Shown: positions 7,747 to 15,792 of the stretch, piece by piece | How the letters are laid out: each line of letters starts with the position of its first letter | Numbering within the stretch: position 1 is the stretch's first letter | NCBI RefSeq assembly: GCF_001613065.1 | Contig: NZ_BDBQ01000069.1 | Location: 1 to 64,000, forward strand | DNA length: 64,000 nt | DNA from: Nocardia miyunensis NBRC 108239 | GTDB lineage: Bacteria; Actinomycetota; Actinomycetes; Mycobacteriales; Mycobacteriaceae | Reading direction: 5' to 3' | Translations under genes and position numbers: made by a program | The notes under the pieces: generated by a model | Database searches by the model: none | What the model saw: the letters and a program-made list of their open reading frames with translations, nothing else | Told to the model about the DNA's origin: nothing

Positions 7747-9405
7747 ATGCCGACCCCCGAACCTTCGACCGCCACCGCGGAACCCATCACCACCGCGGCC
7801 CCGGACACCGAGGCCACGGCGAGACCGCGCACCCTGGGCTGGTGGCTGCGTTTCGCCGGTGAATTCCTGCGCAGCCCCGAGGGACACGCCGCGTTCCTGG
7901 GTTTCTGGGGCTCGCTGATGATCACCCTCGGCGGCCTCGGCGCGGGCGCGGTGCGCCGCAACGACCCGCTGCTGGAATCCGCGCACCTGTCGTGGCTGCG
8001 ATTCGGTCACGGTTACACGCTGGCGACGATCGTCGTCTGGCTGGGCGTGCTGTCGATGATCGTGGCGTGGGTCCGGCTGGGCCGCATCACGATCGGCTTC
8101 GACGACGGTGTCCGGCTGATCTCCGGTCTGCGCAACGGCACCGCACCGGACAGCCCGGTCACGCTCAACGAGTTGCGCGCGATCGTGGGCATCTGGATCT
8201 TCCCGCTGCTGTTCGCGGTGCCGATGTTCAGCCAGGACGTCTACTCGTATCTGGCCCAGGGCGCTCTGCTGCGGGACGGATTCGATCCGTACAAGGTCGG
8301 CCCGGTGGCCAATCCGGGCGTCCTGCTGGACAACGTGAGTCCGGTGTGGACCACCACCACCGCGCCCTACGGCCCGATCTTCCTGCTGCTGGGAAAGTGG
8401 ATCACCACCATCACCGGTGCCAACGTCGTGGCCGGGACCTGGGCCATGCGGCTGGTGATGCTGCCCGGTCTGGCCCTGATGATGTGGGCGGTCCCGCATC
8501 TGACCAAACATCTCGGCGGTAAGCCGACGGTCGCGCTGTGGCTGGCGGTGCTCAATCCGCTGGTGCTGATCCACCTGATCGGCGGCGTGCACAACGAGAT
8601 GCTGATGGTCGGCCTGATGGCCGCCGGTATCGCGCTGGTGCTCGAGCGTCATCACGTCGCGGGCATCGTGGTGGTCGCGATCGGGGTGGCGATCAAGGCG
8701 ACCGCGGGTGTGGCGCTGCCGTTCCTGGTGTGGATCTGGATGATCCACGAACGTGAGCGCCGGGCCGCGAAGAACGAGGGCCCGCTACCACATCCGATCT
8801 GGACGTTCGCCAAGATCGGCGGACTGGGCATCTCGGTGTTCGCCGTGGTGTTCGCCGCCGCCTCGGCCGCGGCCGGGGTGGGCATCGGCTGGCTGACCGC
8901 GCTGTCGGGATCGAAGAAGATCATCAACTGGCTGTCGCTGCCGACGATCATGGCGCACATCGTCACCTGGTTCACGCCGTGGGCGCTCGAGCCGGTGCTG
9001 TTCTGGACCCGGTCGCTGTGCGCCGTCGCGCTGGTGGTGGCCCTGATCTGGACCTGGTGGCGGTTCAAGCTGACCGAGCGGCAGGCCGTGCTGGGCATTC
9101 TGATCGCCTTCGTCGCGATCATCGTGCTGTCCCCGGCGGCGCTGCCCTGGTACTACTCGTGGCCGCTGGCGCTGGCCGCCGGATTCGCGATGTCGACGAT
9201 GACGCTGATGCTCCTGGTCGGGCTGTGCACGTGGTTGATGCTGGTGTTCGAGCCGGGTGGGGCCATCGGGCTGTACAACTTCTGGTACGTCGCGGCGGCC
9301 ACCTTCGCCGCGGTGGTGGCGGCGTTGTCGCTGCGCAATGTCGACCCGCTGCGATTGCGCGCGGGCTCCGTCAAGCCGACCGGCAGCGTCCGATCACCGC
9401 GATGA
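7747..9405 (+). CDS. mptA: Alpha-(1->6)-mannopyranosyltransferase A, lipomannan core elongation
   Basis: GT-C polytopic mannosyltransferase of 552 residues with roughly 12-13 membrane segments and the loop motif FSQDVYSYLAQG, whose Asp is the expected catalytic residue. MptA extends the alpha-1,6-mannan backbone of lipomannan/lipoarabinomannan on the outer membrane face using polyprenyl-phosphate mannose. Position between the prenyl synthase and the Rv2175c/pknL genes matches mptA (Rv2174). The ATG at 7747 follows a GGGGGGAACG ribosome site. Unusually it lies inside the carotenoid series and its stop overlaps the crtB start by ATGA. MptB is the main alternative; context favours MptA. Confidence 0.85.
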   Translation: MPTPEPSTATAEPITTAAPDTEATARPRTLGWWLRFAGEFLRSPEGHAAFLGFWGSLMITLGGLGAGAVRRNDPLLESAHLSWLRFGHGYTLATIVVWLGVLSMIVAWVRLGRITIGFDDGVRLISGLRNGTAPDSPVTLNELRAIVGIWIFPLLFAVPMFSQDVYSYLAQGALLRDGFDPYKVGPVANPGVLLDNVSPVWTTTTAPYGPIFLLLGKWITTITGANVVAGTWAMRLVMLPGLALMMWAVPHLTKHLGGKPTVALWLAVLNPLVLIHLIGGVHNEMLMVGLMAAGIALVLERHHVAGIVVVAIGVAIKATAGVALPFLVWIWMIHERERRAAKNEGPLPHPIWTFAKIGGLGISVFAVVFAAASAAAGVGIGWLTALSGSKKIINWLSLPTIMAHIVTWFTPWALEPVLFWTRSLCAVALVVALIWTWWRFKLTERQAVLGILIAFVAIIVLSPAALPWYYSWPLALAAGFAMSTMTLMLLVGLCTWLMLVFEPGGAIGLYNFWYVAAATFAAVVAALSLRNVDPLRLRAGSVKPTGSVRSPR

Positions 9406-10343
9406 CGATGGTCGCCGCCGCGGAGGTCACGAGCGGGGAGCTGTCCGAGGCCTACCGGCACTGCCGGGGGATCGCCGCCGCGCACGGCCGGACCTATTTC
9501 CTGGCGACCCGGTTACTGTCGGCCGAGCAACGTCCGGCCGTGCACGCGCTGTACGCGTTCGCGCGCACGGTGGACGATATCGTCGATCACGAGATCGCCC
9601 CGGGCGCAACCGATTCCGCAGCGGTGGACCGGCTGGACCGGATCGAGGAGCAACTGCGCGCGCGGCTCGACCGTCGCGGCCCGCTCGATCCCGATCCGGT
9701 GCTGACGGCCGTCGCCGACACCATCACCCGCTATCACATTGCGCCGCAACACTTCTGGATCTTCCTCGAGGCCATGCGGATGGACGTGCCCGGCAGCGCG
9801 CGATTCCGGAACAGATACCGCACGATGGCCGAGTTACGCGACTACATGCGCGGTTCCGCGGCCGCGATCGGGTTGCAGCTGCTGCCGGTGCTCGGCACGG
9901 TCGTGCCGGTAGCCGAGGCCGAACCGGCGGCCGCGGCTCTCGGCGAGGCGTTCCAGCTGACCAATTTCCTGCGCGACGTCGGCGAGGATCTCGACCGGGA
10001 CCGGGTGTACCTGCCGACCACCGAACTGGCCGCGTTCGGCGTCGACGAGAACCTCCTGCGGCACTGCCGCCGCAGCGGACGCACCGATCCGCGCCTACGC
10101 CGCGCCCTGGCCCACCTCATCGCCGTCAACCGAGCCCTCTACCGCACCGCCACCCCCGGCATCGCCATGCTGCACCCCCGAGTCCGCCCGGCCATCGACA
10201 CAGCCGCCCTGCTCTACGCCGCGATCCTCGACGAGATCGAGCACGCCGACTACGAGATCTTCACCCGCCGGGTCGTCGTCCCCCGCCATCGCCGTCTCCA
10301 CGTAGCGGCAGGGCACCTCCCGGGCGCGATCACCCGCAGGTGA
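9402..10343 (+). CDS. crtB: Phytoene synthase
   Basis: Squalene/phytoene synthase family protein of 313 residues that joins two GGPP to phytoene. Both Asp-rich motifs are present: DDIVD (about residue 50) and DVGEDLDRDR (about residue 190), the latter followed by VYLP as in CrtB. The ATG at 9402 overlaps the mptA stop by ATGA; a second ATG at 9408 is possible. The coupling implies carotenoid synthesis is co-expressed with lipomannan elongation. No lycopene cyclase gene is in the window, so the end product may be acyclic or be cyclised by an enzyme encoded elsewhere. Confidence 0.92.
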   Translation: MTMVAAAEVTSGELSEAYRHCRGIAAAHGRTYFLATRLLSAEQRPAVHALYAFARTVDDIVDHEIAPGATDSAAVDRLDRIEEQLRARLDRRGPLDPDPVLTAVADTITRYHIAPQHFWIFLEAMRMDVPGSARFRNRYRTMAELRDYMRGSAAAIGLQLLPVLGTVVPVAEAEPAAAALGEAFQLTNFLRDVGEDLDRDRVYLPTTELAAFGVDENLLRHCRRSGRTDPRLRRALAHLIAVNRALYRTATPGIAMLHPRVRPAIDTAALLYAAILDEIEHADYEIFTRRVVVPRHRRLHVAAGHLPGAITRR

Positions 10344-10373
10344 CGATAACCACCCCTCAGTAGGGCTCGCCGC

Positions 10374-10742
10374 TCAGAACGGGTCCGCCGCGGCTCGGCG
10401 GATCACTTCCCGGGCCAGGGGACCGTGCAGGGCGTCGATGGGGCGACCGGGGAGGGATTCGTCGTCGAGGTAGATCCATTCGAGGATCTCCTCGTCGGTG
10501 TATTTCGCATCACGCATGACCGTGATCAGGCCGGTCAGGTGCTTGGCAACGGCGCCGTCGGAGTCGAAGAAGTCCTCGGGGATGCCCGCGATGCCGTCGC
10601 GCCGGACCGCGATGATCTGATGATCTCGCAGCATCTGATGCACTCGGGTCACGGCCATACCCAGTTGCTCGGCCACATCGGGCAGGGCGAGCAGGGTCAC
10701 AGACTCCGGCAGCACGTCATTGCTGCATGGAAATGCGCTCAC
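10374..10742 (-). CDS. Rv2175c-like DNA-binding protein, probable PknL partner
   Basis: 122-residue protein with an N-terminal winged helix-turn-helix (LPDVAEQLGMAVTRVHQMLRDH) and a C-terminal helical domain ending PLAREVIRRAAADPF, as in M. tuberculosis Rv2175c. That protein binds DNA and is phosphorylated on its N-terminal tail by PknL; the same divergent pairing with pknL is kept here. A Ser/Thr-containing N-terminal tail is present, but which residue would be phosphorylated is not evident. Start GTG at 10742 is supported by a TACCGT -10 seven bases upstream (leaderless). Confidence 0.82.
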   Translation of the reverse strand: MSAFPCSNDVLPESVTLLALPDVAEQLGMAVTRVHQMLRDHQIIAVRRDGIAGIPEDFFDSDGAVAKHLTGLITVMRDAKYTDEEILEWIYLDDESLPGRPIDALHGPLAREVIRRAAADPF

Positions 10743-10749
10743 GCGGACA

Positions 10750-10755
10750 ACGGTA
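10750..10755 (-). promoter_or_regulatory. -10 element, leaderless Rv2175c-like gene
   Basis: TACCGT seven bases upstream of the GTG start on the minus strand; no Shine-Dalgarno sequence lies between. Confidence 0.5.
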
Positions 10756-10861
10756 GTCTGCTGTTCGCGCCTATACGATCGGTGGTGCCGCCACCGGGGC
10801 GGCCGATGCTCATCAGTGAGAGTGTGCCGCCGTCGGTGGCACAGCGAGAGGTGAGAGCTTT

Positions 10862-12829
10862 GTGGAAGGCGGAGGACAGCAGTTGATCGGCCAGATGCTG
10901 GACGGGCGCTACCGCATCGATGCGCCGATCGCCCGGGGCGGCATGTCGATGGTGTTCCGCGGGGTGGACACGCGCTTGGACCGGCCGGTCGCGATCAAGG
11001 TGATGGATCCCCAGTTCGCCGGGGATCCGCAATTCCTGAGCCGCTTCGAATTCGAGGCGCGCGCCGTGGCCAAACTCAAACACCCGTCGCTGGTCGCGGT
11101 GTACGACCAGGGCGTCGACGGCGAGCACCCGTTCCTGATCATGGAACTGGTCGAGGGCGGCACTTTGCGCGAACTCCTGCGCGAGCGCGGCCCGATGCCC
11201 CCGCACGCGGTGGCCGCGGTCGCCGAGCCCGTGCTGGCCGCGATCGGCGTGGCGCATCGCGCCGGGCTGGTCCATCGCGACGTCAAACCCGAGAACGTCC
11301 TGATCTCCGACGCCGGTGAGGTCAAGATCGCCGACTTCGGGCTGGTCCGCGCGGTGGCGGGATCGAATATGACCTCCTCGAGCGTCATCCTGGGCACCGC
11401 GGCGTACCTGTCCCCCGAACAGGTCGCCAACGGCAACTCCGACGCCCGCAGCGACGTGTACTCCTTCGGCATTCTGATCTTCGAAATGCTCACCGGCGCA
11501 ACGCCGTTCACCGGCGACACCTCGCTGTCGATCGCCTATCAGCGGGTGGAGAAGGACGTCCCGAATCCCAGCCGGTTCATCGAGGGCGTGCCGCCGGAAT
11601 TCGACGAGCTGGTCGCGCGGGCCACCGCCCGCGAGCCCGCGCATCGATTCGCCGACGCCACCGAGATGGCCGCGGAGCTACGCCGCATCGTGCGGGAGCT
11701 GGATCTGCCCGCCTACCGGGTTCCCGCGCCGCGCGAATCCGCCGAACACCAGTCCGCCCGCTATCGCCCGGTCACGCCGCAGCATCCCGCCCCCGGCGAA
11801 CCGGCCACCACCCGGCTCGCGGCCGAACCGGCCGGCTCGCCGCACACCCGCGTGCTGACCACCTCGCATTCGCGTGCCGAGCCGCCGAGCTACCCCGCAC
11901 GGCCCGAAACGCGGGAGCCCTACTATCCCGAATACGACGACGACCGGAACCGTTCCCGTCGTCGGGTGATGATCTGGGCGGCGATCGTGGTGGCGCTGGC
12001 GCTGATACTCGGCGTCGGCGGCTGGTATCTGGGCGTCGAACGCTATTCGGCGGTCCCGGCGATCGCGGGCATGGACACCGCCGCGGCGACCACGACATTG
12101 CAGCAGGCCGGATTCTCGATCACGCAGCGCAACAAGGCCTCGGACACCATCCCGGTCGGCGGCGTGGTCGGCACGGATCCGTCCGCGGGCGCGCGGGTGC
12201 TCAAGGGTTCCACGGTCGCGATTCTGGTCTCCAGCGGCAAACCCCAGGTGCCGCGGTTCCGCTCGGGCCAGGATGTGCAATCGGTCGAGCAGTCCATCCG
12301 CGATCAGGGCCTGGTTCCGGTGGACAGCGGCGAGGTCGCCAGTACCGCGCCGAAAGGCTCGGTGGCGCAATTGAATCCGGTGCCGGGCACGGTCCTGCCC
12401 GCGGGCGCCGAGGTGAAGGTGTTCCGCAGCAAGGGATCCGTGCGGGTCACCATGCCCGATGTGAGCGGCAAGAGCGTCGACGAGGCCAAGTCCGAGCTAC
12501 AGAGCGTGGGAATCACGGTGCAGGACACCAGAACCCAGTTCGACGCGCGGATGACTGCCGATCAGGTGATCGGCACCGATCCGGCCGCGGGAACCACCGC
12601 GCTGTCGGGCAGTACGGTGACGCTCATCGTGTCGAATGCGGTGCAGGTGCCCGACGAGGTGGGCAAGAGCGCGAGCAAGGCACGCTCGGAACTGGAGAGC
12701 CTGGGGTTCAAGGTGGTGCTGAATCAGGTGTTCAGCACCGATCGCGGCACGGTCCGCGTGCAGACGCCGTTCGGCGGCACCAATGTCGCGCCGGGCAGCA
12801 CGATCACCTTGACTGTCCTGCCGTTCTGA
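10862..12829 (+). CDS. pknL: Serine/threonine protein kinase PknL with four PASTA domains
   Basis: Membrane sensor kinase of 655 residues. The cytoplasmic kinase domain (about 17-280) has a Gly-rich loop IARGGMSMVF, Lys46, HRDVKPEN (His138-Arg-Asp140) and DFG (Asp158). A Pro-rich juxtamembrane linker follows, then one membrane segment (about 368-390) and four extracellular PASTA repeats to the end (about 395-655), which bind muropeptides or lipid II in related kinases. M. tuberculosis PknL, as I recall it, is about 400 residues with no PASTA, while Corynebacterium PknL has them. The GTG at 10862 is used; a TTG seven codons later has a stronger GGAGG site and is a real alternative. Confidence 0.93.
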   Translation: MEGGGQQLIGQMLDGRYRIDAPIARGGMSMVFRGVDTRLDRPVAIKVMDPQFAGDPQFLSRFEFEARAVAKLKHPSLVAVYDQGVDGEHPFLIMELVEGGTLRELLRERGPMPPHAVAAVAEPVLAAIGVAHRAGLVHRDVKPENVLISDAGEVKIADFGLVRAVAGSNMTSSSVILGTAAYLSPEQVANGNSDARSDVYSFGILIFEMLTGATPFTGDTSLSIAYQRVEKDVPNPSRFIEGVPPEFDELVARATAREPAHRFADATEMAAELRRIVRELDLPAYRVPAPRESAEHQSARYRPVTPQHPAPGEPATTRLAAEPAGSPHTRVLTTSHSRAEPPSYPARPETREPYYPEYDDDRNRSRRRVMIWAAIVVALALILGVGGWYLGVERYSAVPAIAGMDTAAATTTLQQAGFSITQRNKASDTIPVGGVVGTDPSAGARVLKGSTVAILVSSGKPQVPRFRSGQDVQSVEQSIRDQGLVPVDSGEVASTAPKGSVAQLNPVPGTVLPAGAEVKVFRSKGSVRVTMPDVSGKSVDEAKSELQSVGITVQDTRTQFDARMTADQVIGTDPAAGTTALSGSTVTLIVSNAVQVPDEVGKSASKARSELESLGFKVVLNQVFSTDRGTVRVQTPFGGTNVAPGSTITLTVLPF

Positions 12830-13199
12830 TCGGCGCTCCGACGCTCGCACCGGCCAGCAGGTCCGAACGGCTGATGCCGAGCCGGTCCGCCGCCAGATCG
12901 ATGGCCTGGCCGAGCACTTCCTGCGAGCTGATTCCGACGACCTGGGACTGTTCCCGGCGTGCCTCACCGCGCGCCACCCGGATCCGGCACCGCCAGATGC
13001 CGCCGCCGTGATCGAGCTCCGGCCGTTCGATGACGACCGATACCGTGAGCCCGTCGACGATCGTCTCGTGCGTGACCAACTCGGTGGTGGCGGGAACCGG
13101 CCGATTTCCCGCACCGGTCGGATACCGATCCCGCCGCCGTTCGGCTGCGCGTCGGCCTATTCCTGAAAGCAATTCACCAGCTATCGGCATCGCGCGCAT
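12804..13199 (-). CDS. Small protein of unknown function
   Basis: 131-residue protein: a basic Arg-rich N-terminal third, then a beta-strand-rich part (LTVSVVIERPELDHGGGIWRCRIRV divided by charged turns) and a helical C-terminus (VLGQAIDLAADRLG, SRSDLLAG). I recognise no family. The ATG at 13199 is chosen because GGGAGG lies six bases upstream. Its last 26 bases overlap the 3' end of pknL on the other strand, so the two genes converge and overlap. Patterned hydrophobicity in the C-terminal half suggests a real protein, but coding confidence is moderate. Confidence 0.5.
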   Translation of the reverse strand: MRAMPIAGELLSGIGRRAAERRRDRYPTGAGNRPVPATTELVTHETIVDGLTVSVVIERPELDHGGGIWRCRIRVARGEARREQSQVVGISSQEVLGQAIDLAADRLGISRSDLLAGASVGAPIRTAGQSR

Positions 13200-13449
13200 C
13201 GGGTCCTCCCACTGCAATTCACGCTATTTCCCGCTTTCGGTCCGCCGCGACGGCGAACCAATACTGAAAACCTAACGCACCAGTTCCGATACAGCAACAG
13301 TTCAGCTAACCTCAGGTTCCGCCGAATACCCGGATCCTTCACAAGGTTTTCGAAAGCCGCAGGGGCACAAAGAATTACACGCGCCAGCCCACTGCCGTGG
13401 ACGGCGAACACAGATCACAACCGGGCCTCATGGCCCGGCCGCGCGGCAC
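13200..13449. other. Intergenic region, lower GC
   Basis: About 250 bases with noticeably more A and T than the surroundings, between the small minus-strand gene (start 13199) and the 3' end of the next minus-strand gene. It should hold the promoter of the former. I see no clear repeat or RNA. Confidence 0.4.
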
Positions 13450-13749
13450 TCAGGCGACCGCGAGCAACGGGGCTCCGGTCTCCGGATCGTTGATCGCGAC
13501 GACGTTGTCGGTGGTGAACACGTCCACCGAGACCCCGCCGATACTCGGGCTGATATTCGTCGTCACCTGCGCCGAAAACGCGGCCGGATCGTAACCCCAG
13601 GAGATGTTGAAGATCAGCAGACGGCTCCCGTCGCGCAACACCACCTCCGAGGGAATCCCGTCCCGGTCACGGTCGCGCAGCAACCGCAGGATGGTGCGAT
13701 CGGCGGGATCCACCCGCAACACACCGGCCCCGCGGAATACGACGTTCAC
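13450..13749 (-). CDS. Conserved-looking hypothetical protein, 99 residues
   Basis: Compact, beta-rich acidic protein with segments such as VDPADRTILRLLRDRD, SEVVLRDGSRLLIF and GWGYD-like NISWGYDPAAF. No membrane segment or signal. The start is the GTG at 13749, with GAGGAGGGG about ten bases upstream; upstream in-frame sequence is the shadow of aroG. It follows aroG by 26 bases in the same direction, so it is likely co-transcribed with it. No recognised family or function. Confidence 0.6.
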   Translation of the reverse strand: MNVVFRGAGVLRVDPADRTILRLLRDRDRDGIPSEVVLRDGSRLLIFNISWGYDPAAFSAQVTTNISPSIGGVSVDVFTTDNVVAINDPETGAPLLAVA

Positions 13750-13775
13750 CGCTGCTCGCCCCTCCTCGCCGGCGA

Positions 13776-15161
13776 TCAGCGCAGCATCTCGGCGACGAGG
13801 AAGGCCAGCTCCAGCGACTGCTGAGTGTTCAGGCGCGGATCGCAGGCCGTCTCGTAGCGATCCTCCAGATCCAGATCGGAGATGTCCTGCGCGCCGCCGA
13901 GACATTCGGTGACGTCCTCACCCGTCAGCTCGATGTGCAGACCACCGGGGTGGGTGCCCAGCGCATGATGCACCTCGAAGAATCCCTGCACCTCGTCCAC
14001 GATCCGATCGAAGTGCCGGGTCTTGTACCCGGTCGAGGACTCGTGGGTGTTGCCGTGCATCGGATCGCACTGCCAGATCACCTGGTGGCCGGTCGCCTGC
14101 ACCTTCTCGATGATCGGCGGCAGCACCTCGCGCACCTTGTTGTTGCCCATCCGGGCCACCAGCGTCAACCGGCCCGGCTCGTTGTTCGGATCGAGCCGCT
14201 CGACATATTCCACCGCCTGATCGGGAGTGGTGCCGGGACCGATCTTGAGCCCGATCGGATTGGCCAGCAGTTCCGCGAACGCGATGTGCGCACCGTCCAG
14301 CTGACGGGTGCGCTCACCGATCCACAGGAAATGCGCGGACAGGTCGTAGAGCACCGGATCACCGGCGGCGTTGTACGCCAGCCGCAGCATGGCGCGCTCG
14401 TAGTCGAGCACAAGCGCCTCGTGGCTGGCGTAGATCTTGGCCGCCTGCAGACTCGGATCCTGCACCCGGCAGGCGGTCATGAACCGCAGGCCGCGGTCGA
14501 TCTCCTCGGCCAGCTGCTCGTACCGCGCTCCGGCCGGGGACTGCGCGACGAAATCCCGGTTCCAGTCGTGCACCTTGTGCAGGTCGGCCATGCCCGCGCC
14601 GGTCAGCGCGCGCACCAGATTCATCGCCGCGCTGGCGTTGGCGTAGGCGCGCACCAGACGCGACGGATCGTGTTCGCGCAGTGCGGCATCCGCGACGAGC
14701 GAGTTCACCATGTCACCGCGGTAGGACCGGAGGCCCTTGGCATCGGTGTCGGCCGAGCGCGGCTTGGCGTACTGGCCCGCGATGCGGGCCACCTTCACCA
14801 CCGGCAGGCTCGCGCCGTAGGTCAGCACCACCGCCATCTGCAACAGGGTGCGGATATTGCCGCGGATGTGCGGCTCGGTGTTGTCGGCGAACGTCTCCGC
14901 GCAATCACCGCCCTGCATCAGGAACGCCTCACCACGCGCAACCTCGGCGAGGTGGCCGCGCAGCTCCTCGACCTCGGCGGGGACGCAGATCGGCGGGACG
15001 CTCTCGAGCACGGTGCGCATCCGCTCGGCCTGCTCCGAATCCCAGGACGGCTGCTGCAGCGCGGTGCGGGCCAGTGCGTCGTCGAGCCGACGACGCATTT
15101 CCGCGGGGAGCGGAGGCAACTCCGGCAGGCGATCGATCGGTACGTCGACGGTCCAGTTCAC
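13776..15161 (-). CDS. aroG: 3-deoxy-D-arabino-heptulosonate 7-phosphate synthase, class II
   Basis: Type II DAHP synthase of 461 residues, the first enzyme of the shikimate pathway, joining phosphoenolpyruvate and erythrose 4-phosphate. It closely follows the M. tuberculosis AroG: start VNWTVDVPIDRLP, the metal-ligand Cys in QGGDCAETF, KPRSAD, IGERTRQ, the His in CDPMHGNTHES, and the C-terminal Glu/Asp metal-ligand region ELTGEDVTECLGG and ACDPRLNTQQSLELAF. The GTG at 15161 is fixed by that homology and by TATCCT six bases upstream, giving a leaderless transcript. Divergent from the exoribonuclease gene, 90 bases away. Confidence 0.95.
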   Translation of the reverse strand: MNWTVDVPIDRLPELPPLPAEMRRRLDDALARTALQQPSWDSEQAERMRTVLESVPPICVPAEVEELRGHLAEVARGEAFLMQGGDCAETFADNTEPHIRGNIRTLLQMAVVLTYGASLPVVKVARIAGQYAKPRSADTDAKGLRSYRGDMVNSLVADAALREHDPSRLVRAYANASAAMNLVRALTGAGMADLHKVHDWNRDFVAQSPAGARYEQLAEEIDRGLRFMTACRVQDPSLQAAKIYASHEALVLDYERAMLRLAYNAAGDPVLYDLSAHFLWIGERTRQLDGAHIAFAELLANPIGLKIGPGTTPDQAVEYVERLDPNNEPGRLTLVARMGNNKVREVLPPIIEKVQATGHQVIWQCDPMHGNTHESSTGYKTRHFDRIVDEVQGFFEVHHALGTHPGGLHIELTGEDVTECLGGAQDISDLDLEDRYETACDPRLNTQQSLELAFLVAEMLR

Positions 15162-15167
15162 CAGACA

Positions 15168-15173
15168 AGGATA
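15168..15173 (-). promoter_or_regulatory. -10 element, leaderless aroG
   Basis: TATCCT on the minus strand, six bases from the aroG GTG. Confidence 0.6.
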
Positions 15174-15239
15174 GATTCGGCCGCGAACGCGTGCGAACTC
15201 GGAGGTGGGGCAGCTCGCGAACGCGGGGCGAACACGCCG

Positions 15240-15245
15240 TAACCT
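15240..15245 (+). promoter_or_regulatory. -10 element, leaderless exoribonuclease gene
   Basis: TAACCT six bases before the GTG at 15252; with the aroG element it makes a back-to-back pair of leaderless promoters within 80 bases. Confidence 0.55.
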
Positions 15246-15251
15246 CGACCG

Positions 15252-15740
15252 GTGCGCTACTTCTACGACTCGGAATTCATCGAGGACGGCACCACCATCG
15301 ACCTGGTCTCGATCGGCATCGTCTGTGAGGACGGACGCGAGTACTACGCGGTCTCGAGCGAATTCGATCCGGAGAAGGCCGGGCCGTGGGTGCGGCGCAA
15401 CGTGCTGCCCAAACTCCCCGCCCCGGCCTCGCCGGTGTGGCGCACCCGCCGTCAGATCCGCGACGACATCTACCGTTTCCTGATTCCGCGCACCGGCATC
15501 GAGCCCGAACTGTGGGCCTGGGTCGGCGCCTACGATCACGTCGCGCTGTGCCAGCTGTGGGGTTCGATGGTCGATCTGCCCACCACCATGCCCCGCTACA
15601 CCAACGAACTTCGTCAGCACTGGGAGATGGCCGGACGACCGCCGCTGCCGCCGATCCCCGCGGACGCGCACGACGCCCTCGCCGACGCCCGTCACAATCT
15701 GGCCAAATTCGAGGCGATAGAAAAAGCGCGCCGCATGTGA
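15252..15740 (+). CDS. 3'-5' exoribonuclease (Rv2179c family)
   Basis: 162-residue DEDDh-type exoribonuclease. The four acidic residues and general-base His appear in order: YDSEF (Asp6, Glu8), GAYDHVALC (Asp near 98) and DAHDALADARHN (His near 141, Asp near 146). It matches M. tuberculosis Rv2179c in size and in position next to aroG; that enzyme removes 3' nucleotides from RNA with a 3' overhang. GTG start supported by the leaderless -10 element. A terminator hairpin overlaps the 3' end of the gene. Confidence 0.88.
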   Translation: MRYFYDSEFIEDGTTIDLVSIGIVCEDGREYYAVSSEFDPEKAGPWVRRNVLPKLPAPASPVWRTRRQIRDDIYRFLIPRTGIEPELWAWVGAYDHVALCQLWGSMVDLPTTMPRYTNELRQHWEMAGRPPLPPIPADAHDALADARHNLAKFEAIEKARRM

Positions 15741-15751
15741 TGCGACGCGCT
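15725..15751 (+). terminator. Hairpin overlapping the exoribonuclease stop
   Basis: Stem AGCGCG/CGCGCT plus CGCAT/ATGCG with one mismatch and a GTG loop; the stop codon is in the loop side. Followed by TCTTCC. Probable intrinsic-like terminator, also facing the convergent plsC transcript. Confidence 0.5.
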
Positions 15752-15792
15752 CTTCCGGGTGCGACGTGATCGAGGCCCGGGGTGAACCGGAT

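Noticed and set aside
5628..7961. 777-codon minus-strand open frame opposite crtE/crtI
   Set aside because: Arg/Gly/Pro-rich shadow of strong plus-strand genes with CrtE and CrtI motifs; no domain signal or start site.
13282..13330. Possible IdeR/DtxR-type iron box (TGAGGTTAG half on the minus strand)
   Set aside because: Only one half matches the 19-base consensus; the other half is too divergent, and no iron genes are adjacent.
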